NCBI RefSeq assembly: GCF_030730875.1
Contig: NZ_JAVAMA010000012.1
Coordinates: 62,001 to 126,000 of the forward strand
Direction: 5' to 3'
Length of the DNA: 64,000 bases
DNA from: Sphingomonas sp. DG1-23
GTDB taxonomy: Bacteria > Pseudomonadota > Alphaproteobacteria > Sphingomonadales > Sphingomonadaceae
The notes under the pieces were generated by a model. It was not told the origin of the DNA, ran no database searches, and saw only the letters and a program-made list of their open reading frames with translations. Numbering within the stretch: position 1 is the stretch's first letter; each line of letters starts with the position of its first letter. Below, piece after piece: positions 26,729 through 36,977 of this stretch. The position numbers were made by a program, and so were the translations under genes.

Positions 26729-28852
26729 GTGAGCGATCTCGATGCATGGGCGAAGCTTGCCGCGAAGGAAGTGAAGGACGCCGATCTCACCTGGCACACG
26801 CCCGAGGGGATTGCGGTCAAACCGCTCTACACCGCCGCCGACGCGCCCGATCCCGGGCTGCCGGGCTTTGCGCCGTTCACCCGCGGGGTGAAGGCGACGA
26901 TGTATGCCGGGCGGCCATGGACGATCCGCCAATATGCCGGCTTCTCGACCGCCGAGGAATCGAACGCCTTCTACCGTCGCAACCTCGCCGCGGGACAGAA
27001 AGGACTGTCGATCGCCTTCGATCTCGCCACGCACCGCGGCTATGACAGCGATCATCCGCGCGTCACCGGCGATGTCGGCAAGGCCGGGGTGGCGATCGAT
27101 ACGCTCGCCGACATGCAGATCCTGTTCGACGGCATCCCGCTCGATCAGATGTCGGTGAGCATGACGATGAACGGCGCGGTGCTGCCGTGCCTCGCTTTCT
27201 ACATCGTCGCGGCCGAAGAGCAGGGGGTGCGGCAGGACCAGCTCACCGGGACCATCCAGAACGACATCCTCAAGGAGTTCATGGTCCGCAACACCTATAT
27301 CTATCCGCCCGAACCCTCGATGCGGATCGTCGCGGACATCATCGCCTATACCGCGCAGCATATGCCGCGGTTCAATTCGATCTCGATCTCGGGCTATCAC
27401 ATGCACGAGGCGGGGGCGACGGCGGTGCAGGAGCTCGCCTTCACGCTTGCCGACGGCATGGCCTATGTCCGCGCCGCGATCGCGCGGGGCTTGAGCATCG
27501 ACGCGTTCGCCGGGCGGCTGTCCTTCTTCTTCGGCATCGGCATGAACTTCTTCATGGAAGTGGCGAAGTTGCGCGCGGCGCGGATGCTGTGGAGCCGGAT
27601 CATCGAAGGGTTCGGCGGCAGCCCGCGCTCGCAGACCTTGCGCACGCATTGCCAGACCTCGGGCGTGTCGCTGACCGAGCAGGACCCGTACAACAACGTC
27701 ATCCGCACCACGATCGAGGCGATGGCGGCGACCTTCGGCGGCACTCAGTCGCTCCACACCAACAGCCTCGATGAAGCGGTGGCACTCCCGACCGACTTCT
27801 CCGCCCGGATTGCGCGGAACACCCAGCTGATCCTGCAGGAAGAGACCGGGATGACGCATGTCGTCGATCCCTTGGGCGGCAGCTATTATGTCGAGGCACT
27901 GACGCAGGAACTCGCCGACAAGGCTTGGGCGCTGATCGAGGAAGTCGAGGCGCTCGGCGGGATGACCCACGCGGTCGAGAGTGGCATGCCCAAGGAGCAT
28001 ATCGAGCGCGCCGCCGCGGCGCGGCAGGCACGGGTCGATCGCGGCGAGGACGTCGTCGTCGGGGTGAACAAATATCCCAACCCCAACGATGCGCCGATCG
28101 ACATTCTCGAGATCGACAATACGCGGGTGCGCGCCGACCAGATCAAGCGGATCGCGCAGACCCGCGCCGATCGCGATGCGGCAAAGGCCGAGCAAGCGCT
28201 GGGCAATCTGCGCCGCGGGGCCGCGGGGAGCGAGAATTTGCTCGCGCTGTGCGTCGAGGCGGCGCGGGCGAGGTGTACGCTGGGCGAGATGTCGGCGGCG
28301 ATGGAAGTGGCGTTCGGGCGCCACGCCGTGGGGGTGACTCCGATCAAGGGCGTCTATGGCCCCGCGCATGCCGCGGACAAGGGCTGGCTGCGCGCCGGCG
28401 AAGGCGTCGCCGCGTTCGAGCGCCGCGTTGGCCGCAAGCCGCGGGTGCTGGTCGCCAAGATGGGGCAGGACGGGCATGATCGCGGCGCCAACGTCGTCGC
28501 CAGCGCCTTTGCCGATCTCGGCTTCGACGTGGTCTCCGGACCGCTGTTCCAGACCCCGGCCGAGACCTGCGCGCTGGCGCTGGAGAGGCAGGTCGACGTG
28601 GTCGGCGCGTCGAGCCTTGCCGCCGGACACAAGACGCTGATCCCCGAGCTGGTGACTGCGCTCAAGGAAGCGGGGCGGCCCGACATCAAGGTCGTCGCCG
28701 GCGGCGTGATCCCGCCGCAGGATTACGAATTCCTCCGCGCGCACGGTGTGCAGGCGATCTTCGGCCCCGGCACCAACCTTGTCAGCGCGGCCACGGAAGT
28801 GCTCAAGCTGCTCGGCCACAATCTGCCGCCGATCGAGGAAGCAGCCGAATGA
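26729..28852 (+). CDS. scpA: Methylmalonyl-CoA mutase (adenosylcobalamin-dependent, single-chain)
   Basis: 707 residues from a GTG at 26729, with the AGGAG site in the preceding palindrome. The N-terminal barrel has RQYAGFSTAEESN and FDLATHRGYDSDHPR, and the C-terminal B12 domain has D581-x-H583-x-x-G586 (QDGHDRG) plus GASSLAAGH and AGGVIPPQDY. This single-chain form resembles ScpA/MUT rather than the two-subunit MutAB. It isomerises (R)-methylmalonyl-CoA to succinyl-CoA. No MeaB/ArgK GTPase chaperone gene is in the run, although many bacteria keep one beside the mutase. Confidence 0.96.
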   Translation: MSDLDAWAKLAAKEVKDADLTWHTPEGIAVKPLYTAADAPDPGLPGFAPFTRGVKATMYAGRPWTIRQYAGFSTAEESNAFYRRNLAAGQKGLSIAFDLATHRGYDSDHPRVTGDVGKAGVAIDTLADMQILFDGIPLDQMSVSMTMNGAVLPCLAFYIVAAEEQGVRQDQLTGTIQNDILKEFMVRNTYIYPPEPSMRIVADIIAYTAQHMPRFNSISISGYHMHEAGATAVQELAFTLADGMAYVRAAIARGLSIDAFAGRLSFFFGIGMNFFMEVAKLRAARMLWSRIIEGFGGSPRSQTLRTHCQTSGVSLTEQDPYNNVIRTTIEAMAATFGGTQSLHTNSLDEAVALPTDFSARIARNTQLILQEETGMTHVVDPLGGSYYVEALTQELADKAWALIEEVEALGGMTHAVESGMPKEHIERAAAARQARVDRGEDVVVGVNKYPNPNDAPIDILEIDNTRVRADQIKRIAQTRADRDAAKAEQALGNLRRGAAGSENLLALCVEAARARCTLGEMSAAMEVAFGRHAVGVTPIKGVYGPAHAADKGWLRAGEGVAAFERRVGRKPRVLVAKMGQDGHDRGANVVASAFADLGFDVVSGPLFQTPAETCALALERQVDVVGASSLAAGHKTLIPELVTALKEAGRPDIKVVAGGVIPPQDYEFLRAHGVQAIFGPGTNLVSAATEVLKLLGHNLPPIEEAAE

Positions 28853-29208
28853 CCGAAGACGAAACCATATCCGAGCGGAAGGACGAGCTGCCGTTCGGCC
28901 GCGCTTATGATTATTTCAAGCATTTGACCGGGATCTCGCTGGTCTCGATCGGCGGCGTGTTCGCCTTCATGGACGGCACCGGCGCCACGTTCGATCCGCG
29001 TCGGGTGATCATAGTATTGGCCGCGATCGGCGTTGCAGGAGTGATCAGCCTGCTGATGGCGGGTGCGCTCGTCACGATCGAGGTGAAGACTATTGTCTAT
29101 GCGAAGCTCGCCCGGCAGGTGCGTTATGGCTTGATCTCGGCGACCTTCTTCCTCGCGATCGGCCTCGGCTCGTTCATTCAAACCTTTGCATCGGCGATAC
29201 TCAAATGA
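28849..29208 (+). CDS. Small membrane protein of unknown function
   Basis: 119 residues. The ATG overlaps the mutase stop by 4 bp and its own stop overlaps the bioB start by 4 bp. An N-terminal acidic stretch is followed by three hydrophobic segments around residues 28-42, 53-75 and 94-115, so it is probably an inner-membrane protein. No known domain is evident. The two overlaps indicate that it is co-translated with the mutase and BioB; a function is not inferable. Confidence 0.72.
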   Translation: MTEDETISERKDELPFGRAYDYFKHLTGISLVSIGGVFAFMDGTGATFDPRRVIIVLAAIGVAGVISLLMAGALVTIEVKTIVYAKLARQVRYGLISATFFLAIGLGSFIQTFASAILK

Positions 29209-30194
29209 TCCGTACCGACTGGACCCGCGACGAGATCGCCGCATTGTTCGACCTGCCGTTCGGCGAACTCGTGTTCCGCGCGCAGACCGTCCACCGTAAG
29301 CATCACGCGCCCGATCAGGTCCAGATGTCGACCCTGCTGTCGATCAAGACCGGCGGCTGCCCCGAGGATTGCGGCTATTGCAACCAGTCGGTGCATGCCG
29401 AGACCGGGCTCAAGGCGACCAAATTGATGGACGTGCGCGCGGTGCTCCAGGCCGCTGCGCAGGCCAAGGACAATGGCAGCTCGCGCTTCTGCATGGGCGC
29501 GGCATGGCGCAACCCCAAGGACCGCGACATGCCCGCCATCGTCGAGATGGTGAAGGGAGTGCGCCAGATGGGGATGGAGACCTGCATGACGCTGGGCATG
29601 CTCACGCCCGCGCAGGCCGACATGCTCGCCGATGCCGGGCTCGATTATTACAACCACAATATCGATACTTCGCCCGAACGTTATGGCGAGGTGATCACCA
29701 CCCGTAGCTTCGAGGATCGGCTCGACACGCTCGAGCATGTCCGCACGGCGGGGATCAACGTGTGCTGCGGCGGGATCGTCGGGATGGGCGAGACGCGCGG
29801 CGACCGGGTGGGGTTCATCCATGCGCTCGCGACGCTGCCGCGGCATCCCGAGAGCGTGCCGGTCAATGCTTTGGTGCCGGTGAGGGGCACCGTGCTCGGC
29901 GACATGCTCGCGGATACGCCGCTGGCCAAGATCGACGAGATCGAGTTCGTGCGCACGGTCGCGGTGGCGCGGATCACCATGCCGGAATCGATGGTGCGGC
30001 TGTCGGCGGGGCGCGAGAGCATGAGCGATTCGACCCAGGCGCTCTGCTTCATGGCCGGCGCCAATTCAATCTTCACCGGCGACAAATTGCTCACCACCGG
30101 CAATGCCGGCGACGATGCGGATGCCGCGCTGTTCGCAAAATTAGGGCTGACCCCGCTGCAGGGCGACACGGTGATGCAGGTGGCGGCGGAGTGA
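29205..30194 (+). CDS. bioB: Biotin synthase
   Basis: 329 residues. The radical-SAM cysteines are at 52, 56 and 59 (GCPEDCGYC), and the segments ETCMTLGML, YYNHNIDTSPE and VCCGGIVGMGE are diagnostic for BioB. It inserts sulphur into dethiobiotin. Biotin is the prosthetic group of PccA, encoded three genes downstream, which gives a simple logic for its place in this operon. No other biotin genes (bioA, D, F) are in the window. The last bases overlap the next gene. Confidence 0.97.
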   Translation: MIRTDWTRDEIAALFDLPFGELVFRAQTVHRKHHAPDQVQMSTLLSIKTGGCPEDCGYCNQSVHAETGLKATKLMDVRAVLQAAAQAKDNGSSRFCMGAAWRNPKDRDMPAIVEMVKGVRQMGMETCMTLGMLTPAQADMLADAGLDYYNHNIDTSPERYGEVITTRSFEDRLDTLEHVRTAGINVCCGGIVGMGETRGDRVGFIHALATLPRHPESVPVNALVPVRGTVLGDMLADTPLAKIDEIEFVRTVAVARITMPESMVRLSAGRESMSDSTQALCFMAGANSIFTGDKLLTTGNAGDDADAALFAKLGLTPLQGDTVMQVAAE

Positions 30195-30568
30195 TCGCGA
30201 CGGCTCTCTTGCTCCTCGTCGGCGTGCAAGGCCTGAATTGCGACAATCCGATCGCGCAATCGGACATGACCCGGTGTGAGGTTCGCCGCTTCGAAGCTGC
30301 CGATACTGCGATGAACAAGCAGTGGAAGACGACCTTGGCGCTGATGCGCGACTATGATCGATCGCCGGAAAATGACGGCCGGCCGGGCTATGCCGATCAG
30401 TTGCTCAAGGCGCAGCGGGCGTGGCTCGCCTATCGCGACGCGCATTGCGACAGCGACGGCTATCGGATGCGCGGCGGCAGCGCCGAGCCGATGCTGGTCG
30501 CCTCCTGCCGGGCCGAGCTTACCGAGGCGCGGGCGAAGCAACTCGCGGCGCTGGCGGAGACGCATTGA
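30191..30568 (+). CDS. LprI/DUF1311-family secreted protein
   Basis: 125 residues from a GTG at 30191 overlapping the bioB stop. A short hydrophobic N-terminus precedes the domain, with spaced Cys (NCDNPIAQSDMTRC, later DAHCDSDG and VASCRAELT) and QRAWLAYRDAHC, typical of DUF1311 proteins that include the lysozyme-inhibitor LprI. It is likely secreted or periplasmic with disulphides. No link to biotin or propionate is known; operon membership is by overlap. Confidence 0.8.
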   Translation: MIATALLLLVGVQGLNCDNPIAQSDMTRCEVRRFEAADTAMNKQWKTTLALMRDYDRSPENDGRPGYADQLLKAQRAWLAYRDAHCDSDGYRMRGGSAEPMLVASCRAELTEARAKQLAALAETH

Positions 30569-30905
30569 TGCGCGGCCGACTTGCCGCCTTTGCCGCTGCG
30601 GCGTTGGGCTTCGCCGCGCCTGCGCAGGCTTGCTCGATATATCCGCCGCGGCTCTATCAGGCCGATGCCGATGTGGTCGTAGTCGGCAAATTGGCCGTGT
30701 CGCGCGACACGGTGATGCCGCGGCGCGTGCTCAAGGGCGAACGTAGGCGCGTCTACCCCGTAGTGTGGCATTCGCTGCCCGACGATGACGAGTGCAGGTT
30801 CCTCTCGGCGGTCCCGCGCGACCGCGGAGTGTATTTTCTCAAGCGCCGCGAAGACGGTGCGTACGACGTGTTGTGGACCGAGGATCGCTGGAAGATGGTG
30901 CGCTG

Positions 30906-30906
<1 letters not shown>
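30568..30906 (+). CDS. Small secreted protein of unknown function
   Basis: 112 residues; the ATG at 30568 overlaps the upstream stop by one base (TGATG). A signal peptide (MRGRLAAFAAAALGFAAPAQA) is followed by CSIYPPRLYQADADVVVVGKL, which could be read as a TIMP/NTR-like beta start with Cys. Its own stop shares one base with the pccA ATG. No known catalytic residues are present. The pattern resembles secreted proteins that start at a Cys after signal cleavage, but the site does not match a strict lipobox. Confidence 0.7.
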
Positions 30907-32912
<2,006 letters not shown>

Positions 32913-32918
32913 GGTCTT

Positions 32919-32996
32919 GTGCTGCTGCGAAAGCAGGAACCCAGGACTATGAAGGGCATCGCTTGCGACTCTGGGCTCCTGCTTTCGCAGGAGCAC
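32919..32996. repeat. Palindromic intergenic element, copy B (same family as 26646-26725)
   Basis: Arms at about 32919-32944 and 32971-32996 are near-complementary, again with the inner CTGCgaaaGCAG hairpin and an AAGGGCATCGCT centre as in copy A. It lies between pccA and the convergent GH29 gene and may terminate both transcripts. The left arm has several substitutions relative to the right arm. Confidence 0.88.
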
Positions 32997-33008
32997 TGAG
33001 GTGGTGAT

Positions 33009-34622
33009 CTAGACCAGCCCGCGGCCGTCGATGCGGAGGATGGGGACGAAATCCTCGGGGCCGCCGCGCGGTAGTCTCACCGTCAGCCCCGCGTCGCTGC
33101 GTTCGAATTTCACCCGCCCGCCGCCGACCAGGCGCACGCGCTCGATCGCCGCATCGGGCAAGGCGGTCTTGCCGAGCGCGACGATCGTCACCGGCGCTTC
33201 GGGCCAGGCGAGCAAGGCGGCGTAGAGCGCGCCCTTGCGGGTGGTGAAGCGCACATCCCCGGAAGTGAATTCGACCTTGCCTTCGTTGAACATGCCGCCG
33301 CCGACCTTGGTCGGGCCCTCGCCATAGATACGCCACGGCCGTGAGCCGAAGATCGCAGCGTCGCCGTTGCGCCGCATCCAGCGGGTGATGCCGGCGAGGA
33401 TCTTGTCTTCCTCGCCGTCGATCGTGCCGTCGCCGCGCATCGGGATCGACAGCAACAGATTGCCGTTCTTCGAGACCACGTCGCACAGCCGCTGGATCAC
33501 CTTGACCGCGGGCATGTAGCTCTTCTGGTCGTAGCGGGCGCGATTGTAATGCCAATCGCCGATGCAGGTGCAGGTCTGCCACGGCTCCTCACGCAGCCGA
33601 TCGCTGAAGCCGCGTTCGACATCATCGACCAAAGCCGTGCGCTGATAGGCCGTCAATTGCTTGGCGGTGGCGACGACTTCTACCTTGCCGTCGCGCGCGA
33701 TGCTCTGGCGATAAAAATGCGCGAGCGCCTCGAGCCCGACAGTGCCGAAGGGAAGGGCGTAATCGTCGAAATAGACCATGTCGGGCCGGTATCTCTCGAC
33801 CAGATCCTGCTGGCGAAGCAGCCATTTGGCGACATGGTGCGGATTTTCGGGCGGGGCGAACTCCATCCAGCGGCGGCTGTGCACTTCGTGCCAGTCGCGC
33901 ATCGCCTGCGCGCTCTGGATACCGTCGGGCGGGACCATCGCCGGGCCGGTATAGAGTTCCTGCGGGTCGAGCCCCTCCCACCATTTGCCAACGCCATCGG
34001 CCCTGGTCAGCCTGAACGCGTCGTACCGCTCGCCGGCGCGCGGGCCCTCGGCGTCATAGCCGTAAGCGGTCTGCCACCAATGCCAGGCGTGCGCGCTGTG
34101 ATTGCTGACCGCGAAACGCATGCCGTGCCTGCGCGCGACCTTCTCCCAGGTGCCGACGATGTCGCGCTTCGGGCCGACGCGCAGCGTGTTCCATGCATGA
34201 TATTTGCTGTCGAACGCGTCGAGATTGTCGTGATGGTTGGCGAGCGCCATGAAATAGCGCGCGCCCGCCGCCTTGTAGCGCGCGATCAGGCCTTCGGGGT
34301 CCCAATTCTCCGCCTTCCACGCATTCTCGATCTCAAGGAATCCGCGATCGGCTGGGTGGCCGTAATGCTTGATATGATGGTCGTAGAACGGGTCGCCCTC
34401 GACATACATCTTTCGGCCATACCAGTCGCCGAATTCGGGGACGCATTGCGCGCTCCAATGCGCCCAGATCCCGAACTTGGCGTCGCGGAACCAGTCGGGA
34501 ACGCGGAAGGCCTCGACGACGCTCGACCAGTTCGGCGCCACTTGAGCACCGAGCGGTGGTGCGATACCGGCCGCCGCAGCGCCCGCAAAACTGCCCAGTG
34601 CCTGCCTGCGGGTGAGCCCCAT
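33009..34622 (-). CDS. GH29 alpha-L-fucosidase-like glycoside hydrolase
   Basis: 537 residues with a Tat-like signal (MGLTRRQALGSFAGAAAAG). The GH29 pattern is visible: FGIWAHWSAQCVPEFGDWYGR near residue 50, ALANHHDNLD near 125, and a DMVYFDDY segment around 280 that holds the expected nucleophile Asp. The catalytic domain covers about residues 35-430; the rest is a beta domain. It would release alpha-fucose or a related sugar outside the cytoplasm. The acid/base residue in this family is variable and was not identified. The divergent AraC-type gene and the palindrome at 34640-34658 suggest control. Confidence 0.87.
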   Translation of the reverse strand: MGLTRRQALGSFAGAAAAGIAPPLGAQVAPNWSSVVEAFRVPDWFRDAKFGIWAHWSAQCVPEFGDWYGRKMYVEGDPFYDHHIKHYGHPADRGFLEIENAWKAENWDPEGLIARYKAAGARYFMALANHHDNLDAFDSKYHAWNTLRVGPKRDIVGTWEKVARRHGMRFAVSNHSAHAWHWWQTAYGYDAEGPRAGERYDAFRLTRADGVGKWWEGLDPQELYTGPAMVPPDGIQSAQAMRDWHEVHSRRWMEFAPPENPHHVAKWLLRQQDLVERYRPDMVYFDDYALPFGTVGLEALAHFYRQSIARDGKVEVVATAKQLTAYQRTALVDDVERGFSDRLREEPWQTCTCIGDWHYNRARYDQKSYMPAVKVIQRLCDVVSKNGNLLLSIPMRGDGTIDGEEDKILAGITRWMRRNGDAAIFGSRPWRIYGEGPTKVGGGMFNEGKVEFTSGDVRFTTRKGALYAALLAWPEAPVTIVALGKTALPDAAIERVRLVGGGRVKFERSDAGLTVRLPRGGPEDFVPILRIDGRGLV

Positions 34623-34639
34623 ATCCTCGCCTTTTCATT

Positions 34640-34658
34640 CGTGAAATATCTTTTCACG
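34640..34658. promoter_or_regulatory. Operator-like palindrome upstream of the GH29 gene
   Basis: CGTGAAA (34640-34646), a 5-bp spacer and TTTCACG (34652-34658) form a perfect inverted repeat about 18 bp upstream of the GH29 start codon, in an AT-rich patch. The position would overlap the leader or promoter. The regulator is unknown: the divergent AraC-family protein would normally use direct repeats. Confidence 0.45.
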
Positions 34659-34825
34659 TACGATACGAAAAGCTGCATGGTCAGGCAAGTTCGGTTCGCT
34701 GCTCCAAAAACATGGAACGGGTGTCCCAGACCGCTTTCCTGAATCACAATTTAATGTAGAACCGCCGGCTAACTAACCGGAATCGCATGCGTCCTGCTGC
34801 ATTCTTAAAAGATTCGGAGCATAAT

Positions 34826-35779
34826 ATGGGGGACAGGCGGGGCATCGAGCCCGTCCGTTACTCGACCTCGGGCATCGCACCCGCCGAGCGTCATGAAGCA
34901 TGGTCCGATCGCGGCTGGCCCAGCGTCGCCGCGTTGTTCGAGTCGACGCCGATCGGGCCGTTCTCGACCTCGGCCCAGAATGTCTATCTCGACGGGATCG
35001 CCGTGTCCTATTCGACCGGGACCGCGAGGCTGCTCGAGCGAACGCCCAAGCGGATCGCCAGCGACGGGATCGACATTCTCGGCGTGGGACTGCTCCTCGA
35101 GGGCGAGATGCACGGCGTCGCGGGGACGCGCGAGTTCGAGACGCGCACCGGCGAGATCCTGTTGTTCGACATCGCCCAGCCGATCACCATGACCATGTCG
35201 ATCGCCCGATCGATCCAGCTGGCGATTCCGCGGCCGCTCGCCGAAGCGGAGCTGGGGCCGGTGGCCGAACTCCACGGCCTCGTCATCGGTCGTGACGAGG
35301 CGGCGTTGTTCCACACCCATCTGCACAAGCTCAGCGAAGCGTTCCACCTGATCGCCCCCGAGGACGCGCCGCGGCTCGCGCGGACCTTGCTCGATCTGCT
35401 GGTGGTCGCGGTCCATGCTTCGGCGGGAAGCAAGCGGCGCACACCCGAACTCGCGCTCGGCATGGCGGCGCGTGCGCGCGAAGAGATTCACGCCAACCTG
35501 GAATCGCCCTCGCTCAGCGTGGCCAGCCTCTGCCGACGGCTCAAAGTGTCGCGCAGCACGCTCCACCGGCTGTTCGACAAGGAGGGCGGGGTGCAGACCT
35601 ATATCCGCAACTGCCGGCTCAACGCCGCGCGCATCGCGCTGCTCGACGCGGAGAATGAGGAGCGTATCGGCGCGATCGCCGAGCGGCTCGGTTTCAGTGA
35701 TGCGGCGCATCTCAGCCGGCTGTTCCGCGCGCGTTTCGGCGAGACGCCGAGCCAGTGCAGGGCGGGGCGGAAGGGGTAG
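34826..35779 (+). CDS. AraC-family transcriptional regulator
   Basis: 317 residues from the ATG at 34826, with GGAG about 8 nt upstream; an in-frame ATG 39 bp earlier is the alternative. The N-terminal part of about 215 residues fits an AraC-binding-like domain (PAERHEAW near residue 18). The C-terminal double HTH is clear: SLSVASLCRRLKVSRSTLHRLF and IGAIAERLGFSDAAHLSRLFRARFGETPSQCR. It diverges from the GH29 gene and probably controls that gene or itself; the inducer cannot be told. Confidence 0.9.
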   Translation: MGDRRGIEPVRYSTSGIAPAERHEAWSDRGWPSVAALFESTPIGPFSTSAQNVYLDGIAVSYSTGTARLLERTPKRIASDGIDILGVGLLLEGEMHGVAGTREFETRTGEILLFDIAQPITMTMSIARSIQLAIPRPLAEAELGPVAELHGLVIGRDEAALFHTHLHKLSEAFHLIAPEDAPRLARTLLDLLVVAVHASAGSKRRTPELALGMAARAREEIHANLESPSLSVASLCRRLKVSRSTLHRLFDKEGGVQTYIRNCRLNAARIALLDAENEERIGAIAERLGFSDAAHLSRLFRARFGETPSQCRAGRKG

Positions 35780-35823
35780 GGGGACCGGCCCCCAGAGGTC
35801 TGAGCCGCTGCCGCGCTCTTCTC

Positions 35824-35928
35824 GTCATCCGGACCTGTTCCGGGGTCCACTATGCCGAACGCGCCTGCCAAGACTTTCGATGGCATTACCCAGCTGCCTG
35901 GTGGACCCCGGAACAGGTCCGGGGTGAC
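35824..35928. repeat. Palindromic intergenic element (27-28-bp arms)
   Basis: The left arm at 35824-35850 (core GGACCTGTTCCGGGGTCCAC) matches its complement at 35901-35928 with one mismatch and one small indel. It separates the AraC-type gene from the convergent Pit transporter gene. Its arms differ from the other elements. Confidence 0.85.
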
Positions 35929-35952
35929 AATTAGAAAGAACGCCGTCGCGCG

Positions 35953-36966
35953 TCAGAACAATCGCGTCAGTCCGTAAAAAGCGGCGCCGACCAGCGCCGA
36001 GGCGGGGATCGTGATCACCCACGCCATCACTACATTCTGCGCGACGCCCCAGCGCACCGCCGAAGCGCGGCGCGCGGTTCCGGCGCCGATGATTGCGCCG
36101 GTGATGGTGTGGGTGGTTGAGACCGGGATGCCGAGCGCGGACGCAGTGAACAGCACCATCGATCCCGCCAGCGACGCGCTGAACCCCTGATGCTGCGACA
36201 GCTTGGTGATCCGCGAGCCCATCGTCTCGATGATCTTCCAGCCGCCGGTCATCGTGCCCAATGCGATCGCGACATAGCAACTGATCGCCACCCAATGCGG
36301 CACGTGGAACTCGCCGGTCAGGTGGCCGGTCGAATAGAGCAGCACGGTGATGATGCCCATCGTCTTCTGCGCGTCGTTGAGGCCGTGGCTGAGCGAATAG
36401 GCTGCGGAAGAGATCAGGTGCAGGACCCGGAAACTGCGCTCGGCGCCGCGCGCAGTGGCGCGCATCAGCAGCCAGGAGCTGACCAGCATCACCAGCATCG
36501 CGAGCAGCATGCCGAGCGTCGGCGACAGCACGATCGCGAGCAGGGTCTTGTTGAGCCCGCCCCAGTGGATGCCGGTCAGTCCGGCATGCGCGACGCCGGC
36601 GCCGATCAATCCGCCGACCAAAGCGTGGCTGCTCGACGAGGGAATGCCCTTCATCCAGGTCAGCACGTTCCAGAACATCGCCCCGCCGAGTGCGCCGAAG
36701 ATCACCGCTGGGGTGACGACGTCCTTGTCGACCAGCCCTTTGCCGATCGTCTCGGCGACGGCGTGAAGCGAGGGCACCGCGATGGTGAGGAAATAGGCGG
36801 CGAAGTTGAACACCGCGGCGAACACCACGGCCTGCACCGGCGACAGCAGCCGGGTGGCGACTACGGTGGCGATCGAATTGGCGGCGTCGTGCAGACCATT
36901 GAGGAAATCGAACGCCAGCGCGACGGCGATCAGGCCGATCAGCAGGGGCAGAGCAAGTTCGTGCAT
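35953..36966 (-). CDS. Inorganic phosphate transporter, PiT family
   Basis: 337 residues, compact for PitA. PiT signatures are present: FDFLNGLHDAANSIATVVATRLLSP near the N-terminus, GIPSSSSHALVGGL near residue 106, SHGLNDAQKTMGI mid-protein and PVSTTHTITGAI near 285. About ten membrane segments are expected. It is a low-affinity Pi (or metal-phosphate) symporter. The upstream NUDIX-DUF47 gene ends 11 bp before it; DUF47/PhoU-like proteins and Pit are a standard pair. Confidence 0.94.
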   Translation of the reverse strand: MHELALPLLIGLIAVALAFDFLNGLHDAANSIATVVATRLLSPVQAVVFAAVFNFAAYFLTIAVPSLHAVAETIGKGLVDKDVVTPAVIFGALGGAMFWNVLTWMKGIPSSSSHALVGGLIGAGVAHAGLTGIHWGGLNKTLLAIVLSPTLGMLLAMLVMLVSSWLLMRATARGAERSFRVLHLISSAAYSLSHGLNDAQKTMGIITVLLYSTGHLTGEFHVPHWVAISCYVAIALGTMTGGWKIIETMGSRITKLSQHQGFSASLAGSMVLFTASALGIPVSTTHTITGAIIGAGTARRASAVRWGVAQNVVMAWVITIPASALVGAAFYGLTRLF

Positions 36967-36977
36967 GTCCCGGGCGT

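Noticed and set aside
26675..28819. 714-residue minus-strand open frame
   Set aside because: Antisense shadow of methylmalonyl-CoA mutase.
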